Part shown: piece after piece, positions 8,870 through 18,216 of the stretch
Layout of the letters: each line of letters begins with the position of its first letter
Numbering within the stretch: position 1 is the first letter of the stretch
From: Stieleria varia
GTDB lineage: Bacteria; Planctomycetota; Planctomycetia; Pirellulales; Pirellulaceae
DNA: 64,000 nucleotides
NCBI RefSeq assembly: GCF_038443385.1
Contig: NZ_CP151726.1
Span: forward strand, 8,122,001 to 8,186,000
Reading direction: 5' to 3'
Notes under the pieces: model-generated
Database searches by the model: none
Told to the model about the DNA's origin: nothing
The model's input: only the letters and a program-made list of their open reading frames with translations
Made by a program: the position numbers and the translations under genes

Positions 8870-9767
8870 CATTGTCGTTCGACTCTCAGAGTCGAAAACG
8901 CTTCGACACCATCCGACAGCCGAGAACCGAACCCAAGGCTCCGACGCTATCGACCTGGAAGGTCGAGCGACAATCATCGTCGTTCGACCCTCGGACTCGA
9001 GAACCGAACCGAGGGCTCGACCATTGTCGTTCGACTCTCAGAGTCGAAAACGCTTCAACACCATCCGACGGCCGAGAACCGAACCCAAGGCTCCGACGCT
9101 ATCGACCTGGAAGGTCGAGCGACAATCATCGTCGTTCGACCCTCGGACTCAAAAACCGAACCAAGGGATCGGCCATTGTCGTTCGACTCTCAGAGTCGAA
9201 AACGCTTCAACACCATCCGACGGCCGAGAACCGAACCCAAGGCTCCGACGCTATCGACCTGGAAGGTCGAGCGACAATCGTCGTCGTTCGACCCTCGGAC
9301 TCGAGAACCGAACCCAAGGGATCGGCCATTGTCGTTCGACTCTCAGAGTCGAAAACGCTTCAACACCATCCGACGGCCGAGAACCGAACCCAAGGCTCCG
9401 ACGCTATCGACCTGGAAGGTCGAGCGACAATCATCGTCGTTCGACCCTCGGACTCGAGAACCGAACCGAGAGCTCGACATTTGTCGTTCGACTCTCAGAG
9501 TCGAAAACGCTTCAACACCATCCGACGGCCGAGAACCGAACCCAAGGCTCCGACGCTATCGACCTGGAAGGTCGAGCGACAATCATCGTCGTTCGACCCT
9601 CGGACTCGAGAACCGAACCGAGGGCTCGACCATTGTCGTTCGACTCTCAGAGTCGAAAACGCTTCAACACCATCCGACAGCCGAGAACCGAACCCAAGGC
9701 TCCGACGCTATCGACCTGGAAGGTCGAGCGACAATCATCGTCGTTCGACCCTCGGACTCAAAAACCG
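8870..9767 (+). repeat. Tandem array of six 152-bp units, no stop codons on the + strand
   Basis: The marker GTCGTTCGACTCTCAGAGTC recurs at 8874, 9026, 9178, 9331, 9483 and 9635, a 152-153 bp period, with units differing at only a few positions. Each unit holds at least two palindromic cores, GACTCTCAGAGTC and GACCTGGAAGGTC, plus GTCGTTCGACCCTCGGACTC. The unit has no TAA, TAG or TGA in any + frame, and because 152 is not a multiple of three the frame rotates from copy to copy. All three + frames therefore stay open for about 900 bp, and the apparent long proteins across it (two starting at 8862 and 8872, and one continuing from inside ccsBA) are by-products. Shorter relatives occur at 24190-24610. 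It separates ccsBA from the ABC transporter. Confidence 0.92.
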
Positions 9768-9809
9768 CAGGACCTTGCCGACTCACCCTGTGGCGACTAC
9801 CAATAGTGG

Positions 9810-11762
9810 ATGCCAATTCTCACCAGTCGACAACGATTCCGTCAGTACCGTGAAATGGTCCGCGAGCGAAATGCACGCGGACAATCAGCCAGCGAGCGAG
9901 GTCACGGGCACCATCACTCGGAACACAAGCCCAAGAAACTGGGCGACAAGGATCGTGGATTCTTTGAGCTATTCGGTTCCTTTTGGAGCCTGCTGGCCAA
10001 CCACCGTCGCCAAATCCTTTTCTCGCTAGCCTTGCTGACCGTCGCCATCTCGCTGCGGCTGATTCCGCCCGTGGGCACCAAGCTGGCAATCGACTGCGTC
10101 CTGACGACACCGCCGAAGCCGTTTCCGGCGTGGCTGGAATTCATCGCAGTCCCATCGTCGCGACTGGGGCAATTGTTTTTCATAGCAATGGCCGTCGTCG
10201 TGGTCACACTGATCGCCACCTTCATTCATCTGTGCAGCCGTTGGATCGCCACCAAAGCCGTCAACCAAACGCAGATCACCGTACGACGTCGCGTCTTTGA
10301 ACACACCATTCGACTGCCGTTGCACCAAGTCTATGACCTCAAGAGCGGTGGCGTTGCCAGTTTGATCCGAGAAGATGCCGGCGGTGTTGCCGATCTGATC
10401 TTCAGCATGCTCTACAACCCCTGGCGTGCGATCGTCCAATTCATCGGCAGCCTGATCATCCTGGTCTTCGTCGATTGGAAACTGATGGTCGGCGGTTTGC
10501 TGTTGTTGCCCATTGTTTGGTTGACTCACCGAACCTGGATCAACCGTATTCGCCCGATGTACCGCGACATCCGCAAACAACGCCAAAAAATTGACTCGGG
10601 TGCGACCGAAACATTCGGTGGCATCCGCGTGGTCCGAACCTTCTCGCGTTCTCGTGATGAGTCGTCACGATTCGTTCGCGAAGGCGGCTTCCTGGTTCGA
10701 CAACAACTCTTTACCTGGTGGTGGACCCGGATCATCGAAACGATTTGGGAAGTCATCATTCCGCTCGCTTCGACCGCGCTGCTGCTCTACGGCGGCTATC
10801 AAATCATCAACGCGGAATTGACGCTTGGTGAGCTGATGATGTTCTTGATTTACTTGACCATGCTGTTGGACCCGATCGCGACGATCGCCAGCAGTGCCGT
10901 CGGATTCCAAAACAATTTGGCCGGCCTCGATCGCGTACTCGACGTGTTGGAAGCCGAGAAGGAGCTGCCCAGTCGCCCCGGTGCCGTCAGCGTCGAAAAA
11001 GAGCTTGTCGCCGGCAATATCGAAATCAGCGGTCTGTCGTTTGCCTATCCCGGCAGCGAAACACAAGTGCTGCACGATGTCACACTCACCATCGCTGCAG
11101 GGGAAACGGTCGCATTGGTCGGCCGCAGTGGTGCCGGAAAGACGACGCTAACCAACTTGATCGCCAGGTTCTATGATCCACAATCGGGCAGCATTCGATT
11201 GGATGGACGCGATCTGCGAGACATTCAACTGGAAAGCTATCGGCGTCTGCTGGGAATCGTCGAACAAGAAGTATTCATGTTCGACGGAACGATCCGCGAG
11301 AACATCGCTTACTCGACTCGACACGCAACAGATCAGGAAATCGTGCAAGCGGCGACGGCGGCTGCGGCCAACGAGTTCATCGACAAGCTACCACTGGGTT
11401 ACGACTCCGTGATCGGCGAACGCGGTGTCAAACTTTCCGGAGGCCAACGCCAACGACTGGCCATCGCACGCGCGATTCTGGCCAATCCCAAAATTCTGAT
11501 CCTTGACGAAGCCACCAGCAACTTGGACAGCGAAAGCGAACGCTTGATCCAACGCAGCCTGGACGAACTGCTGCAGGACCGGACCGCGTTCGTGATCGCC
11601 CACCGCCTGAGCACGATCACCGGTGCCGACAAGATCATCGTGTTGGAGGACGGCCGCGTGGCCGAAGTCGGAACGCACGAGGAGCTGCTGCGTAAAGGTG
11701 GCCGGTATCGCGATATGATTCATCTGCAAATGAGCGACCCCGTCGTCCCCTCACCGAGCTAG
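9810..11762 (+). CDS. Exporter-type ABC transporter, fused permease and ATPase
   Basis: 650 residues with the half-transporter layout: a charged His-rich N-terminal tail (RGHGHHHSEHKPKK), a six-helix membrane domain (about 60-370), and a C-terminal nucleotide-binding domain. Walker A is GRSGAGKT (438-445), the signature is LSGGQRQR (starting 542), Walker B is ILILDEATS (Asp566, Glu567), and the H-loop is IAHRLST near 597. The closest general family is MsbA/LmrA-like lipid or multidrug exporters, functioning as a homodimer in the cytoplasmic membrane; substrate unknown. The stop codon TAG (11760-11762) is part of the CTAG end of an inserted repeat element, so the C-terminus has probably been redefined by that insertion. 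Confidence 0.93.
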   Translation: MPILTSRQRFRQYREMVRERNARGQSASERGHGHHHSEHKPKKLGDKDRGFFELFGSFWSLLANHRRQILFSLALLTVAISLRLIPPVGTKLAIDCVLTTPPKPFPAWLEFIAVPSSRLGQLFFIAMAVVVVTLIATFIHLCSRWIATKAVNQTQITVRRRVFEHTIRLPLHQVYDLKSGGVASLIREDAGGVADLIFSMLYNPWRAIVQFIGSLIILVFVDWKLMVGGLLLLPIVWLTHRTWINRIRPMYRDIRKQRQKIDSGATETFGGIRVVRTFSRSRDESSRFVREGGFLVRQQLFTWWWTRIIETIWEVIIPLASTALLLYGGYQIINAELTLGELMMFLIYLTMLLDPIATIASSAVGFQNNLAGLDRVLDVLEAEKELPSRPGAVSVEKELVAGNIEISGLSFAYPGSETQVLHDVTLTIAAGETVALVGRSGAGKTTLTNLIARFYDPQSGSIRLDGRDLRDIQLESYRRLLGIVEQEVFMFDGTIRENIAYSTRHATDQEIVQAATAAAANEFIDKLPLGYDSVIGERGVKLSGGQRQRLAIARAILANPKILILDEATSNLDSESERLIQRSLDELLQDRTAFVIAHRLSTITGADKIIVLEDGRVAEVGTHEELLRKGGRYRDMIHLQMSDPVVPSPS

Positions 11763-11941
11763 CCCGGATTATTCATCAGCCGGCACGCGATAGCGTCCGG
11801 TTTCCGATTACAGGCGTGAGAACCGGACGCTATCGCGTGGCGGCTGATCTGCGCAGACTGTTTTCGTGTCAATCCGCGTAAACCGTTTGGTGCAAACGTA
11901 TTGCGAAGACTGTCGTCAGTGGCGTGAATAATCCGGGCTAG
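11759..11941 (+). repeat. Complete 183-bp CTAG-bounded inverted-repeat element, copy A
   Basis: It starts CTAGCCCGGATTATTCA and ends TGAATAATCCGGGCTAG, a perfect 17-bp terminal inverted repeat. Just inside the left end is a long hairpin with arms GCGATAGCGTCCGGTT and AACCGGACGCTATCGC. A second complete copy of exactly the same length lies in the opposite orientation at 52929-53111. There is no coding capacity. The terminal CTAG could be a target-site duplication or part of the element. It looks like a small non-autonomous mobile element (MITE-like); no transposase with these ends is in the window. Confidence 0.85.
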
Positions 11942-12308
11942 CGGGCCGTTCAAGAGTGAGCGGCCGACGACGAGGTCAACACACAGCTTGTCAGAACGAT
12001 TCGAAATCTGGCATTTTCCAACGTTTCTGATCGAGTTTGCTATACTGAAGCGGCACTACCCTGGACTGTCAAAACGTTGGGGTGGATACGGAATTCTGGT
12101 TTGCAAGTTTTGTTCCGCGCAGCTCCTGCCGTCGAGCTTGTCTCGGCGGAGGAAACCACTGATCACGGTAGCTGCCAGTTGTTGCTCCGAACCGGGGCAA
12201 GCCCGGCGGAAGCAAGGAATCAATCTTGTATCAACCGAGAATGCCACACCCCAAACTCTTGACAGTCCAACACATTGCCCCTCCCTCCCGCCGTCGTTCT
12301 GCCGACTG
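11942..12308. other. Gene-free stretch upstream of the PQQ-repeat gene
   Basis: No separate gene is seen. The reading frame of the downstream gene happens to be open back to 11988, but that extension has no signal-peptide or domain character, so I treat it as untranslated leader. The best promoter candidate is described separately at 12041. Confidence 0.5.
12041..12046 (+). promoter_or_regulatory. Candidate -10 box (TATACT) for the PQQ-repeat gene
   Basis: TTTGCTATACTGAAG contains a good -10 hexamer. The identical string TATACTGAAG occurs on the minus strand upstream of the sugar-phosphate transferase gene (54761-54766 region). No convincing -35 is found 16-18 bp upstream, so this is weak. 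Confidence 0.3.
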
Positions 12309-13616
12309 ATGCCTCACCTGCTTCCTCGCGTCACCACTTCGTTTCTGCTTGCCTGCACACTCACCTGCGTCACCGCATCATCCGCACGCTCCGGCGACAC
12401 AGATTGGCCCCAGTGGCGAGGCCCCAATCGCGACGGACACGCCGCTCCCCAAGAACTGTTGCAAGACTGGCCATCAGGCGGTCCGCCGATGAGTTGGACG
12501 GCGGTGAATTTGGGTACGGGCTACTCCACCGTGTCGGTCGTCGACGGAAAAGTTTTCACGATGGGTGCCAACGATGACGAATGCTTTGCGATCTGCCTGT
12601 CGCTCGGTGACGGCAGTGAAATCTGGAAAACACCCGTCGCCCGCGCCGGCAACTCGGGCGACTACAACGACCAGTGGGGCGCCGGCCCTCGCGGCACACC
12701 GACGGTCGATGGCGACCAAGTCTTCGTGGTCACCGACATTGGTACCGTGGCTGCTCTGGCCAAAGACACCGGTGAACTTCTCTGGTCGACTTCGATGACC
12801 GCCGACCACGGCGGCCAGGTCCCGACCTGGGGCTACAGTGAATCGCCATTGGTCGATGGCGATCGAGTGGTGGTGACACCGGGCGAAAATAACTTCATGA
12901 TCGCCTTGGATCGAAACAGCGGAAAAAAAGTCTGGGGTTCAAAAGGAATTCACGAACCCGCACAGTACGTCTCCATCATGCGAGGCCAACGAAAACAAAC
13001 TGCGTTTTACTTGACCGCCAGCAAAAGCGGTTTGATCGCGGTTGATTGCAAGAGTGGAGACGAGGTCTTTCGTGATACCGCAACGGGCAATCAAACCGCT
13101 GTGATCCCGACGCCCATTCTGCATGATCGCTTCATCTATCACACCAGCGCGTACGGCGCGGGCAACACCCTGCTGAAGATCAAGGACAAACCGGACGGAC
13201 TCTCGGTGCAGTCCGTCTATGCACTGTCCAACAAATCCATGGAAAACAATCACGGTGGCGTCGTTTTGGTCAACGACGTGATCTACGGATTCACGAAATC
13301 CAACGGCGGGAACTGGATGGCCCAAGACATGCAGTCCGGTGACACGCTATGGGAACAAGGTGAACGCCCCAACCGCAGCGGCGCCATCTGTTACGCCGAC
13401 GGTCGTCTGTACTGCTACAACGATCAAGACGGCACGGTCCATTTGGCGGAACCCAATCGCAGCGATTGGATTTCCCACGGCAAATTGACGCTGCCCAAGC
13501 AAACCGAGCTGGATCGCGGCAAAGGAGCCATCTGGACGCACCCGGTCGTCGCCGCCGGCAAGTTGATCATCCGCGACCAAGACCTGATGTACGCCTACGA
13601 CATCGCCGCGGATTGA
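12309..13616 (+). CDS. Secreted PQQ-repeat beta-propeller protein
   Basis: 435 residues from the ATG at 12309. The first ~28 residues are a signal peptide (FLLACTLTCVTASSARSG). The mature part opens with DWPQWRGPNRDG, the characteristic start of planctomycete 'outer membrane protein assembly factor BamB / PQQ-like' proteins. Repeated blades follow, with GDGSEIWKTPV, KDTGELLWSTS, RNSGKKVWGSK, CKSGDEVFRD and QSGDTLWEQ, the PQQ/pyrrolo-quinoline-type beta-propeller signature. Such proteins are abundant in planctomycetes, sit in the periplasm, and their ligands are mostly unknown; a true quinoprotein dehydrogenase is unlikely because no cofactor or calcium motif was recognised. Confidence 0.88.
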   Translation: MPHLLPRVTTSFLLACTLTCVTASSARSGDTDWPQWRGPNRDGHAAPQELLQDWPSGGPPMSWTAVNLGTGYSTVSVVDGKVFTMGANDDECFAICLSLGDGSEIWKTPVARAGNSGDYNDQWGAGPRGTPTVDGDQVFVVTDIGTVAALAKDTGELLWSTSMTADHGGQVPTWGYSESPLVDGDRVVVTPGENNFMIALDRNSGKKVWGSKGIHEPAQYVSIMRGQRKQTAFYLTASKSGLIAVDCKSGDEVFRDTATGNQTAVIPTPILHDRFIYHTSAYGAGNTLLKIKDKPDGLSVQSVYALSNKSMENNHGGVVLVNDVIYGFTKSNGGNWMAQDMQSGDTLWEQGERPNRSGAICYADGRLYCYNDQDGTVHLAEPNRSDWISHGKLTLPKQTELDRGKGAIWTHPVVAAGKLIIRDQDLMYAYDIAAD

Positions 13617-13877
13617 ATTCACGTAGGTCATGCTCCGCATGACGAAATACGCGAATCACAAGCGAGTCTCGAAGGCCAACCCAGCAAACTTCACCCCCAG
13701 CCTCGTTTGACCCGTAGCCGACAGGCGCAGGCGGCGTTGGACCATGCGGGCCAAGCCGGTTGGTAGCGTCTCCTACGCCTTCGGCTGCGGGTCAAACAAA
13801 ATTGCGCAGATGTCAGCCTGGAAAGGCTGACGTACACAAGACGTACGTGGAAACGGCATCCCTATGCGTTCAACTGC
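13617..13877. repeat. Repeat-rich spacer between convergent genes
   Basis: The spacer holds the second copy of the ~95-bp palindromic repeat (13705-13797), which starts GTTTGACCCGTAGCC and ends GCTGCGGGTCAAAC. A short hairpin, GTCAGCCTGGAAAGGCTGAC, follows near 13811-13830, in front of GTACACAAGACGTAC; the same hairpin family forms the 33-bp repeats after trpB. These hairpins may end transcription from both sides, but there is no T-run typical of an intrinsic terminator. Confidence 0.7.
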
Positions 13878-14924
13878 TTACCGCTGATAGATCGGTAGGT
13901 AGCTGTGGTCCAATTGCATCATGATCAGGTTACAGGCGGACACGTAGACTTGATGGATCTGGCCTTCCCAATATCCATCGGGACGCTGCGTGGTTGCGAT
14001 TTGATCGTACAGCTTTTGACGAAACGGTTTCCAAAGCTCGTCGCCTTGGCGATACACGACTTGGCTGTAGTACAAGTAGGTGTAGTTCCAGTGACCGAAC
14101 GCGCGAGCCGTGTCACTGATGTTGTGCAAATTCTCTTTGGCGTAAGCGAGCATCTCGGGTACGTGCTCGCTGTCGTAGTCACCCGCGTTGTAAAGCGCCG
14201 CCAAGGCCGCCGCAGTGATCGCCGGACGACTGCTGCCACGCTGGCGACTGCTGTAGCTGATTCCGCCATCCTTGTTCTTACAACCGTAGATGTAGTCTTT
14301 TGCACGTTGAATGATCTCGCCGCTCACAGGAATCCCCGCGTTGCGACAACCACGCAGCCCTTGCACTTGCGTGATCGTCGTGGAGCCTTCGTCGAAATCG
14401 TTTCCTTCGGCCGCTGAAACGTAGCCCCATCCGCCAGCCGCCGTCTGAGCGTTGCCGCTGAACTCGACTGCCTTAGTCAACACCTCGACCAGTTCACGTC
14501 GCCGATCCAACAAGCCTTCTTCGCCCAAGACTTGCGACATAAACAACATCGCAAATCCGTGCCCGTAGGTGTAGCGTGAATCGGTCTTCGGATCTCCGAT
14601 CAACCCGTTGCTGTTGGCTTTGCTGATCAAGTAATCCGCAGTTCTTGCGATCGGTTTGGCGTAGGGACCCTGAGTCGTCGTCGAACCACTAGCGATCATC
14701 GCCGTCCCGGCAAGCGCCGCCATCGCGGTCGGATAGACCTGAGTGTTCCAATGGCCGCGAGAGGACTGGGTTCGGCTCAACCAATCAAGCCCTTTGCGAA
14801 CGGACTCCTCCCATTTGGCATTTTCCTCAGCATGGACAGGCCGCCCCACGGACGCAGACAGCCCGATCGCGGACAACACTGTCGCCTGCCGAAGCCAGTC
14901 ACGTCGGGTTTGTTTTGGATTCAT
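13878..14924 (-). CDS. Tat-exported terpene-cyclase/prenyltransferase-like repeat protein
   Basis: 348 residues. A twin-arginine signal (TRRDWLRQATVLSAIGLSAS) ends near residue 32. The mature protein contains repeats of the squalene-cyclase/prenyltransferase alpha-toroid type, with typical Q-x-x-x-G-x-W spacing: WLSRTQSSRGHWN, GGWGYVSAAEGND, YGCKNKDGGISYSS and QIATTQRPDGYWEG. True squalene-hopene cyclases are about twice as long and have a DXDD acid; I see no such motif, so an enzyme of hopanoid synthesis is unlikely. Export via Tat suggests folding before secretion. Planctomycetes carry many such proteins; the function is unknown. Confidence 0.85.
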   Translation of the reverse strand: MNPKQTRRDWLRQATVLSAIGLSASVGRPVHAEENAKWEESVRKGLDWLSRTQSSRGHWNTQVYPTAMAALAGTAMIASGSTTTQGPYAKPIARTADYLISKANSNGLIGDPKTDSRYTYGHGFAMLFMSQVLGEEGLLDRRRELVEVLTKAVEFSGNAQTAAGGWGYVSAAEGNDFDEGSTTITQVQGLRGCRNAGIPVSGEIIQRAKDYIYGCKNKDGGISYSSRQRGSSRPAITAAALAALYNAGDYDSEHVPEMLAYAKENLHNISDTARAFGHWNYTYLYYSQVVYRQGDELWKPFRQKLYDQIATTQRPDGYWEGQIHQVYVSACNLIMMQLDHSYLPIYQR

Positions 14925-15018
14925 GAAAACATCTCAGTTCGAAAGAGTCGCCAAACTTTGGGCGTTCAGACCACACCATTATTCTACCAGAGCAGCCAAA
15001 TTCCGGCTCGATCAGTTT

Positions 15019-15903
15019 TCACACATCGAGTGACGACTCCCGCAAATCGGCCACTCCCTCGTATAAACCTGACTTTCGCTGGCAAACCGGACAGAAAAAT
15101 GTGCTTCGTTGAGCTTGAACGATTCGGCGAATTTCGGCTTTTCCGCAACGGGCACAGCATTCTCCCTCTCGATCGTAGACCCGATGATAGTTTTGATAGC
15201 CACCTGCGTCATTCAATGCGTTTCGATAGGTTCCATCGCTGAGCGTGCTGCCCTCGTGCTCGATCGCCTCCGCCAGAACCAACTGCGCCGCGGCACGAAT
15301 CCGCTGCCATTGGGGCCGCGTCAACCGGTCACATCGCGTCCTCGGATCGACCCCGGCAACGAACAGAATTTCCGCAGCGTAGAGATTGCCAATTCCAGCG
15401 ACTGCGGATTGGTCCAGCAATGCCACCTTCACGGCGCGCCGGCTGGACTTGAGACTTTGCTGCAGTTGCTGCGATGTGATCTCCAGAGCATCCATTCCCA
15501 GTCGTGCACGTACCTTTGTCGCCAACTCACCGGGGCGGTACAAACGCACCGTACCGAGTCCCCTACGATCCCAGAACAGCAACTGTCGATTCGACTCACT
15601 TGATAACTCTAATCGCAAACGCAAGTGTTCTATGGTGGGCGGATCGCTCAACAAGACCAAGCCGGTCATGCGAGGCTCCATTACGATCGCTTGATCATCC
15701 TCCAAGATCACAATCACCCGTTTGCCCAACCGCTGAATGTCTGTGATCGTCTTGCCGGCAACGCGTCGATCAAATGTGGAGATCGTCGGCTGAAACAGAA
15801 TCGGACGACGAGGGCAGGGCGGTCGTTCGGCGGAAACGATGCGTGTGCCCACGATCGGCAGCACACCTCGTCGCATCGTTTCGACTTCGGGCAATTCAGG
15901 CAT
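15019..15903 (-). CDS. mutM: Formamidopyrimidine-DNA glycosylase (Fpg/MutM)
   Basis: 294 residues from the ATG at 15903, chosen because the mature enzyme must begin with Pro: the start reads MPELPEVETMRRG, whose Pro2 and Glu3 are the catalytic nucleophile and acid of the family. The frame is open further upstream but that would bury the catalytic N-terminus. The conserved lysine region (LGKRVIVILEDD) is present, and the C-terminus has the zinc finger CARCG...FFCPVCQ that binds DNA. It excises 8-oxoguanine and ring-opened purines and nicks the strand. The start codon lies inside the last codons of the preceding DUF429 gene (8-bp overlap), so translation is probably coupled. Confidence 0.96.
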   Translation of the reverse strand: MPELPEVETMRRGVLPIVGTRIVSAERPPCPRRPILFQPTISTFDRRVAGKTITDIQRLGKRVIVILEDDQAIVMEPRMTGLVLLSDPPTIEHLRLRLELSSESNRQLLFWDRRGLGTVRLYRPGELATKVRARLGMDALEITSQQLQQSLKSSRRAVKVALLDQSAVAGIGNLYAAEILFVAGVDPRTRCDRLTRPQWQRIRAAAQLVLAEAIEHEGSTLSDGTYRNALNDAGGYQNYHRVYDREGECCARCGKAEIRRIVQAQRSTFFCPVCQRKSGLYEGVADLRESSLDV

Positions 15904-16777
15904 AAACACGTCCCTCGACCGGATATCGGTGGTGACCGGCCAAATGTTGATGGTCTGCGGCGGCCCAATCCTGCCAGCTTCCCAAACCCGCCAACACCGC
16001 ATCCAAAGCGTCACCGCCGGAATCATTCATGATCACACGACGTCGATAGGGCGTCAGCTCCACCCAGCGAGTGATCGTTTTCAAAATCACCTGCCGCGTC
16101 CTTTTGTGGATCGCTTCGGGCGGTTTGCCACCAGATTGTTTGTAGCGCTGATGCGGCAATCCCAATCGCTTCAACGTGGACGACGGACAGGCCTCAACCA
16201 CCAGCCGCGAAACCGGTTTCCGCGACCGCAACCGTTCGTACTGAAATGGCAGCACCGCAACATCGGAGCGGCCTGCCAGCGGTGCCAGAACGTCTTTCAT
16301 CCCATGATAGGTCTGGTAGATGATGCGATAGTGATAGCAGTCAAACGGCGTTTGTGTTTCTCGATCCGTGTCCCGCCGCGTGTGCATCGTCGAAACTCGC
16401 TGCTGGGTCAATTTGACGAGATGTCGACCGTAGTCCTTGGCCCCGACAGAGGATCTGCCTTGGATGCCCGCGAATCCCTGATCGCGAGAAAACTCCGCCA
16501 CATGCTCCAATTGCGACGGCCAATCCCCCAACTGGAGCTCGATCGGCAATCCGAAGGGAAAATCGCATCCCCAGAAAGTTTTCTCGCCGCCGGAAATCCG
16601 GTCCACTAAATAACCACAGACGGCTTCGCGTCGATCCTCGCCCGCCAAACGGCCCAGTCGGTCCAAAGAATCCAGCCTCAGCCTGGGCAAACCGTCCGCG
16701 CAGACACCAATGGGTCGCATTTGAGCACACCACGCTGTTTTTCCGGACAATGCGGCACCACTGAAATCAACGCCCAT
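15896..16777 (-). CDS. DUF429 family protein, RNase H-like fold predicted
   Basis: 293 residues when started at the ATG at 16777, which puts the family's MGVDFSGA motif right at the N-terminus; an upstream ATG at 16915 would add 46 residues of no clear character. The other conserved DUF429 feature, an acidic NDSGGDALDAVLAGL-like block near the C-terminus, is present. DUF429 proteins are predicted to have an RNase H-like fold and have no established biochemical role. It overlaps mutM by 8 bp, an arrangement that implies co-expression with DNA repair, though whether it is conserved cannot be seen here. Confidence 0.82.
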   Translation of the reverse strand: MGVDFSGAALSGKTAWCAQMRPIGVCADGLPRLRLDSLDRLGRLAGEDRREAVCGYLVDRISGGEKTFWGCDFPFGLPIELQLGDWPSQLEHVAEFSRDQGFAGIQGRSSVGAKDYGRHLVKLTQQRVSTMHTRRDTDRETQTPFDCYHYRIIYQTYHGMKDVLAPLAGRSDVAVLPFQYERLRSRKPVSRLVVEACPSSTLKRLGLPHQRYKQSGGKPPEAIHKRTRQVILKTITRWVELTPYRRRVIMNDSGGDALDAVLAGLGSWQDWAAADHQHLAGHHRYPVEGRVYA

Positions 16778-16976
16778 GACGGACCGGATCTCGGGCAGAC
16801 GGATGGTCGATGGTTTCGTCGCGTTGACCAACTCGGATGGTCCAGAGAGAATCGGGGAACAGAACGGCGTCTTTGCTGTCGAATAAACTTTAGCGGCCAC
16901 GGTCGATCTGAACACCGATCGCCCCCATCACCAACACCAAAACCACTTCGCTGACCTCTGCCCCTCGGAAATCCTC

Positions 16977-18200
16977 ATGAGTATCGCACCGGATTCCTCT
17001 CACGCTTCAGCATCGGTTCCCGACGCGCGGGGCAGGTTCGGCGACTACGGCGGTCGATTTGTCCCGGAAACGCTCACTCGCGCCCTCGACCAACTGATCG
17101 ATGAATACGAGCGAGCCAAGAAAGACCCCGAGTTCCAACGTGAACTGAACGGATTACTGAAGACCTTCGTCGGCCGCCCCAGCCCGTTCTACCACGCAAA
17201 ACGACTGACGGAAGCTTGCGGGGGCGCCCAGATCTGGCTCAAACGCGAAGACCTCAATCACACCGGTGCCCACAAGATCAACAATACGCTTGGTCAAGCC
17301 CTGCTGACGCTGCGAATGGGCAAGACACGCGTGATCGCGGAAACAGGTGCCGGACAACACGGCGTCGCCAGTGCCACCGCCTGTGCCCACTTCGGCTTGC
17401 CATGCACGGTCTACATGGGCGCCGAAGACATCCGCCGCCAAAAACCAAATGTCTTTAGCATGAAACTCATGGGTGCGGAGATCCGCAGCGTCGAGAGCGG
17501 CTCGCGCACTTTGCGTGACGCGGTGAACGAAGCCATGCGGGACTGGATGTCGTCCGTCGAGAATACCCACTACATCATTGGCAGCGTCATCGGCCCCCAT
17601 CCGTTTCCGATGATGGTTCGAGATTTCCAGGCCGTGATCGGACGCGAAACACGTGATCAATCTCGCGAAATCCTAGGCAAGTTGCCCGAGTGCGTCGTTG
17701 CTTGTGTGGGCGGTGGCAGCAACGCGGCAGGCATGTTCTATCCCTTTGTCGAAGACGACGGCGTGCGGATGGTCGGCGTGGAAGCGGGCGGACGAGGCAG
17801 CAACCCAGGCGACCACGCCGCCCCGATGTCGTTCGGTTCACCGGGCGTGCTGCACGGCAGCTACAGCTACGTGATGCAAGACGCCGACGGACAAACCTGC
17901 GACGTTCACTCGATGAGCGCCGGACTGGACTATCCGGGCGTCGGCCCCGAACACAGTTATTGGAAGGACACCGGGCGGGTCGACTACATCCAGTGCGGAG
18001 ACGACGAAGCCATGGCGGCGTTCGATCAGCTTGCCCGCACCGAAGGCATCATCGCAGCCCTGGAGTCCAGCCACGCATTGGCCAAAGCGATGCAGATCGC
18101 CAGCGAGATGTCGTCCAAGGAAAACCTTGTGGTCTGCCTGTCCGGACGCGGCGACAAAGACGCCATGGAAATCGCCCGCCTCCGCGGCGAAACCTGGTAA
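16977..18200 (+). CDS. trpB: Tryptophan synthase beta chain
   Basis: 407 residues, the usual length. The N-terminus has the family landmark [13 protein letters not shown]. The pyridoxal phosphate lysine is Lys100 in HTGAHKINN, and the phosphate-binding loop is [10 protein letters not shown] near residue 246. The C-terminal LSGRGDKD is typical of TrpB1-type enzymes. It condenses indole with L-serine to form tryptophan, normally in an alpha2-beta2 complex with TrpA. No trpA or other trp gene is adjacent, so this copy stands alone, as is common in planctomycetes. Confidence 0.97.
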   Translation: MSIAPDSSHASASVPDARGRFGDYGGRFVPETLTRALDQLIDEYERAKKDPEFQRELNGLLKTFVGRPSPFYHAKRLTEACGGAQIWLKREDLNHTGAHKINNTLGQALLTLRMGKTRVIAETGAGQHGVASATACAHFGLPCTVYMGAEDIRRQKPNVFSMKLMGAEIRSVESGSRTLRDAVNEAMRDWMSSVENTHYIIGSVIGPHPFPMMVRDFQAVIGRETRDQSREILGKLPECVVACVGGGSNAAGMFYPFVEDDGVRMVGVEAGGRGSNPGDHAAPMSFGSPGVLHGSYSYVMQDADGQTCDVHSMSAGLDYPGVGPEHSYWKDTGRVDYIQCGDDEAMAAFDQLARTEGIIAALESSHALAKAMQIASEMSSKENLVVCLSGRGDKDAMEIARLRGETW

Positions 18201-18216
18201 CCCGTACATCAGCAAC

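Noticed and set aside
7916-9853. 645-codon + strand open frame crossing ccsBA and the tandem array
   Set aside because: Its first part is an alternative frame within ccsBA, and the rest is the stop-free 152-bp repeat read in rotating frames. No domain is seen.
8862-10029. Two further long + strand frames (from 8862 and 8872) over the repeat array
   Set aside because: All three frames are open because the repeat lacks stops; the peptides are frame-rotated copies of the same repeat (ENRTQGSDAIDLEGR-like), and the real gene starts at 9810.
13878-14924. Squalene-hopene cyclase
   Set aside because: Half the length of true cyclases, Tat-exported and without the DXDD catalytic motif.
15839-16609. 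256-codon + strand frame opposite DUF429/mutM
   Set aside because: It is antisense to two well supported genes and has no domain features.
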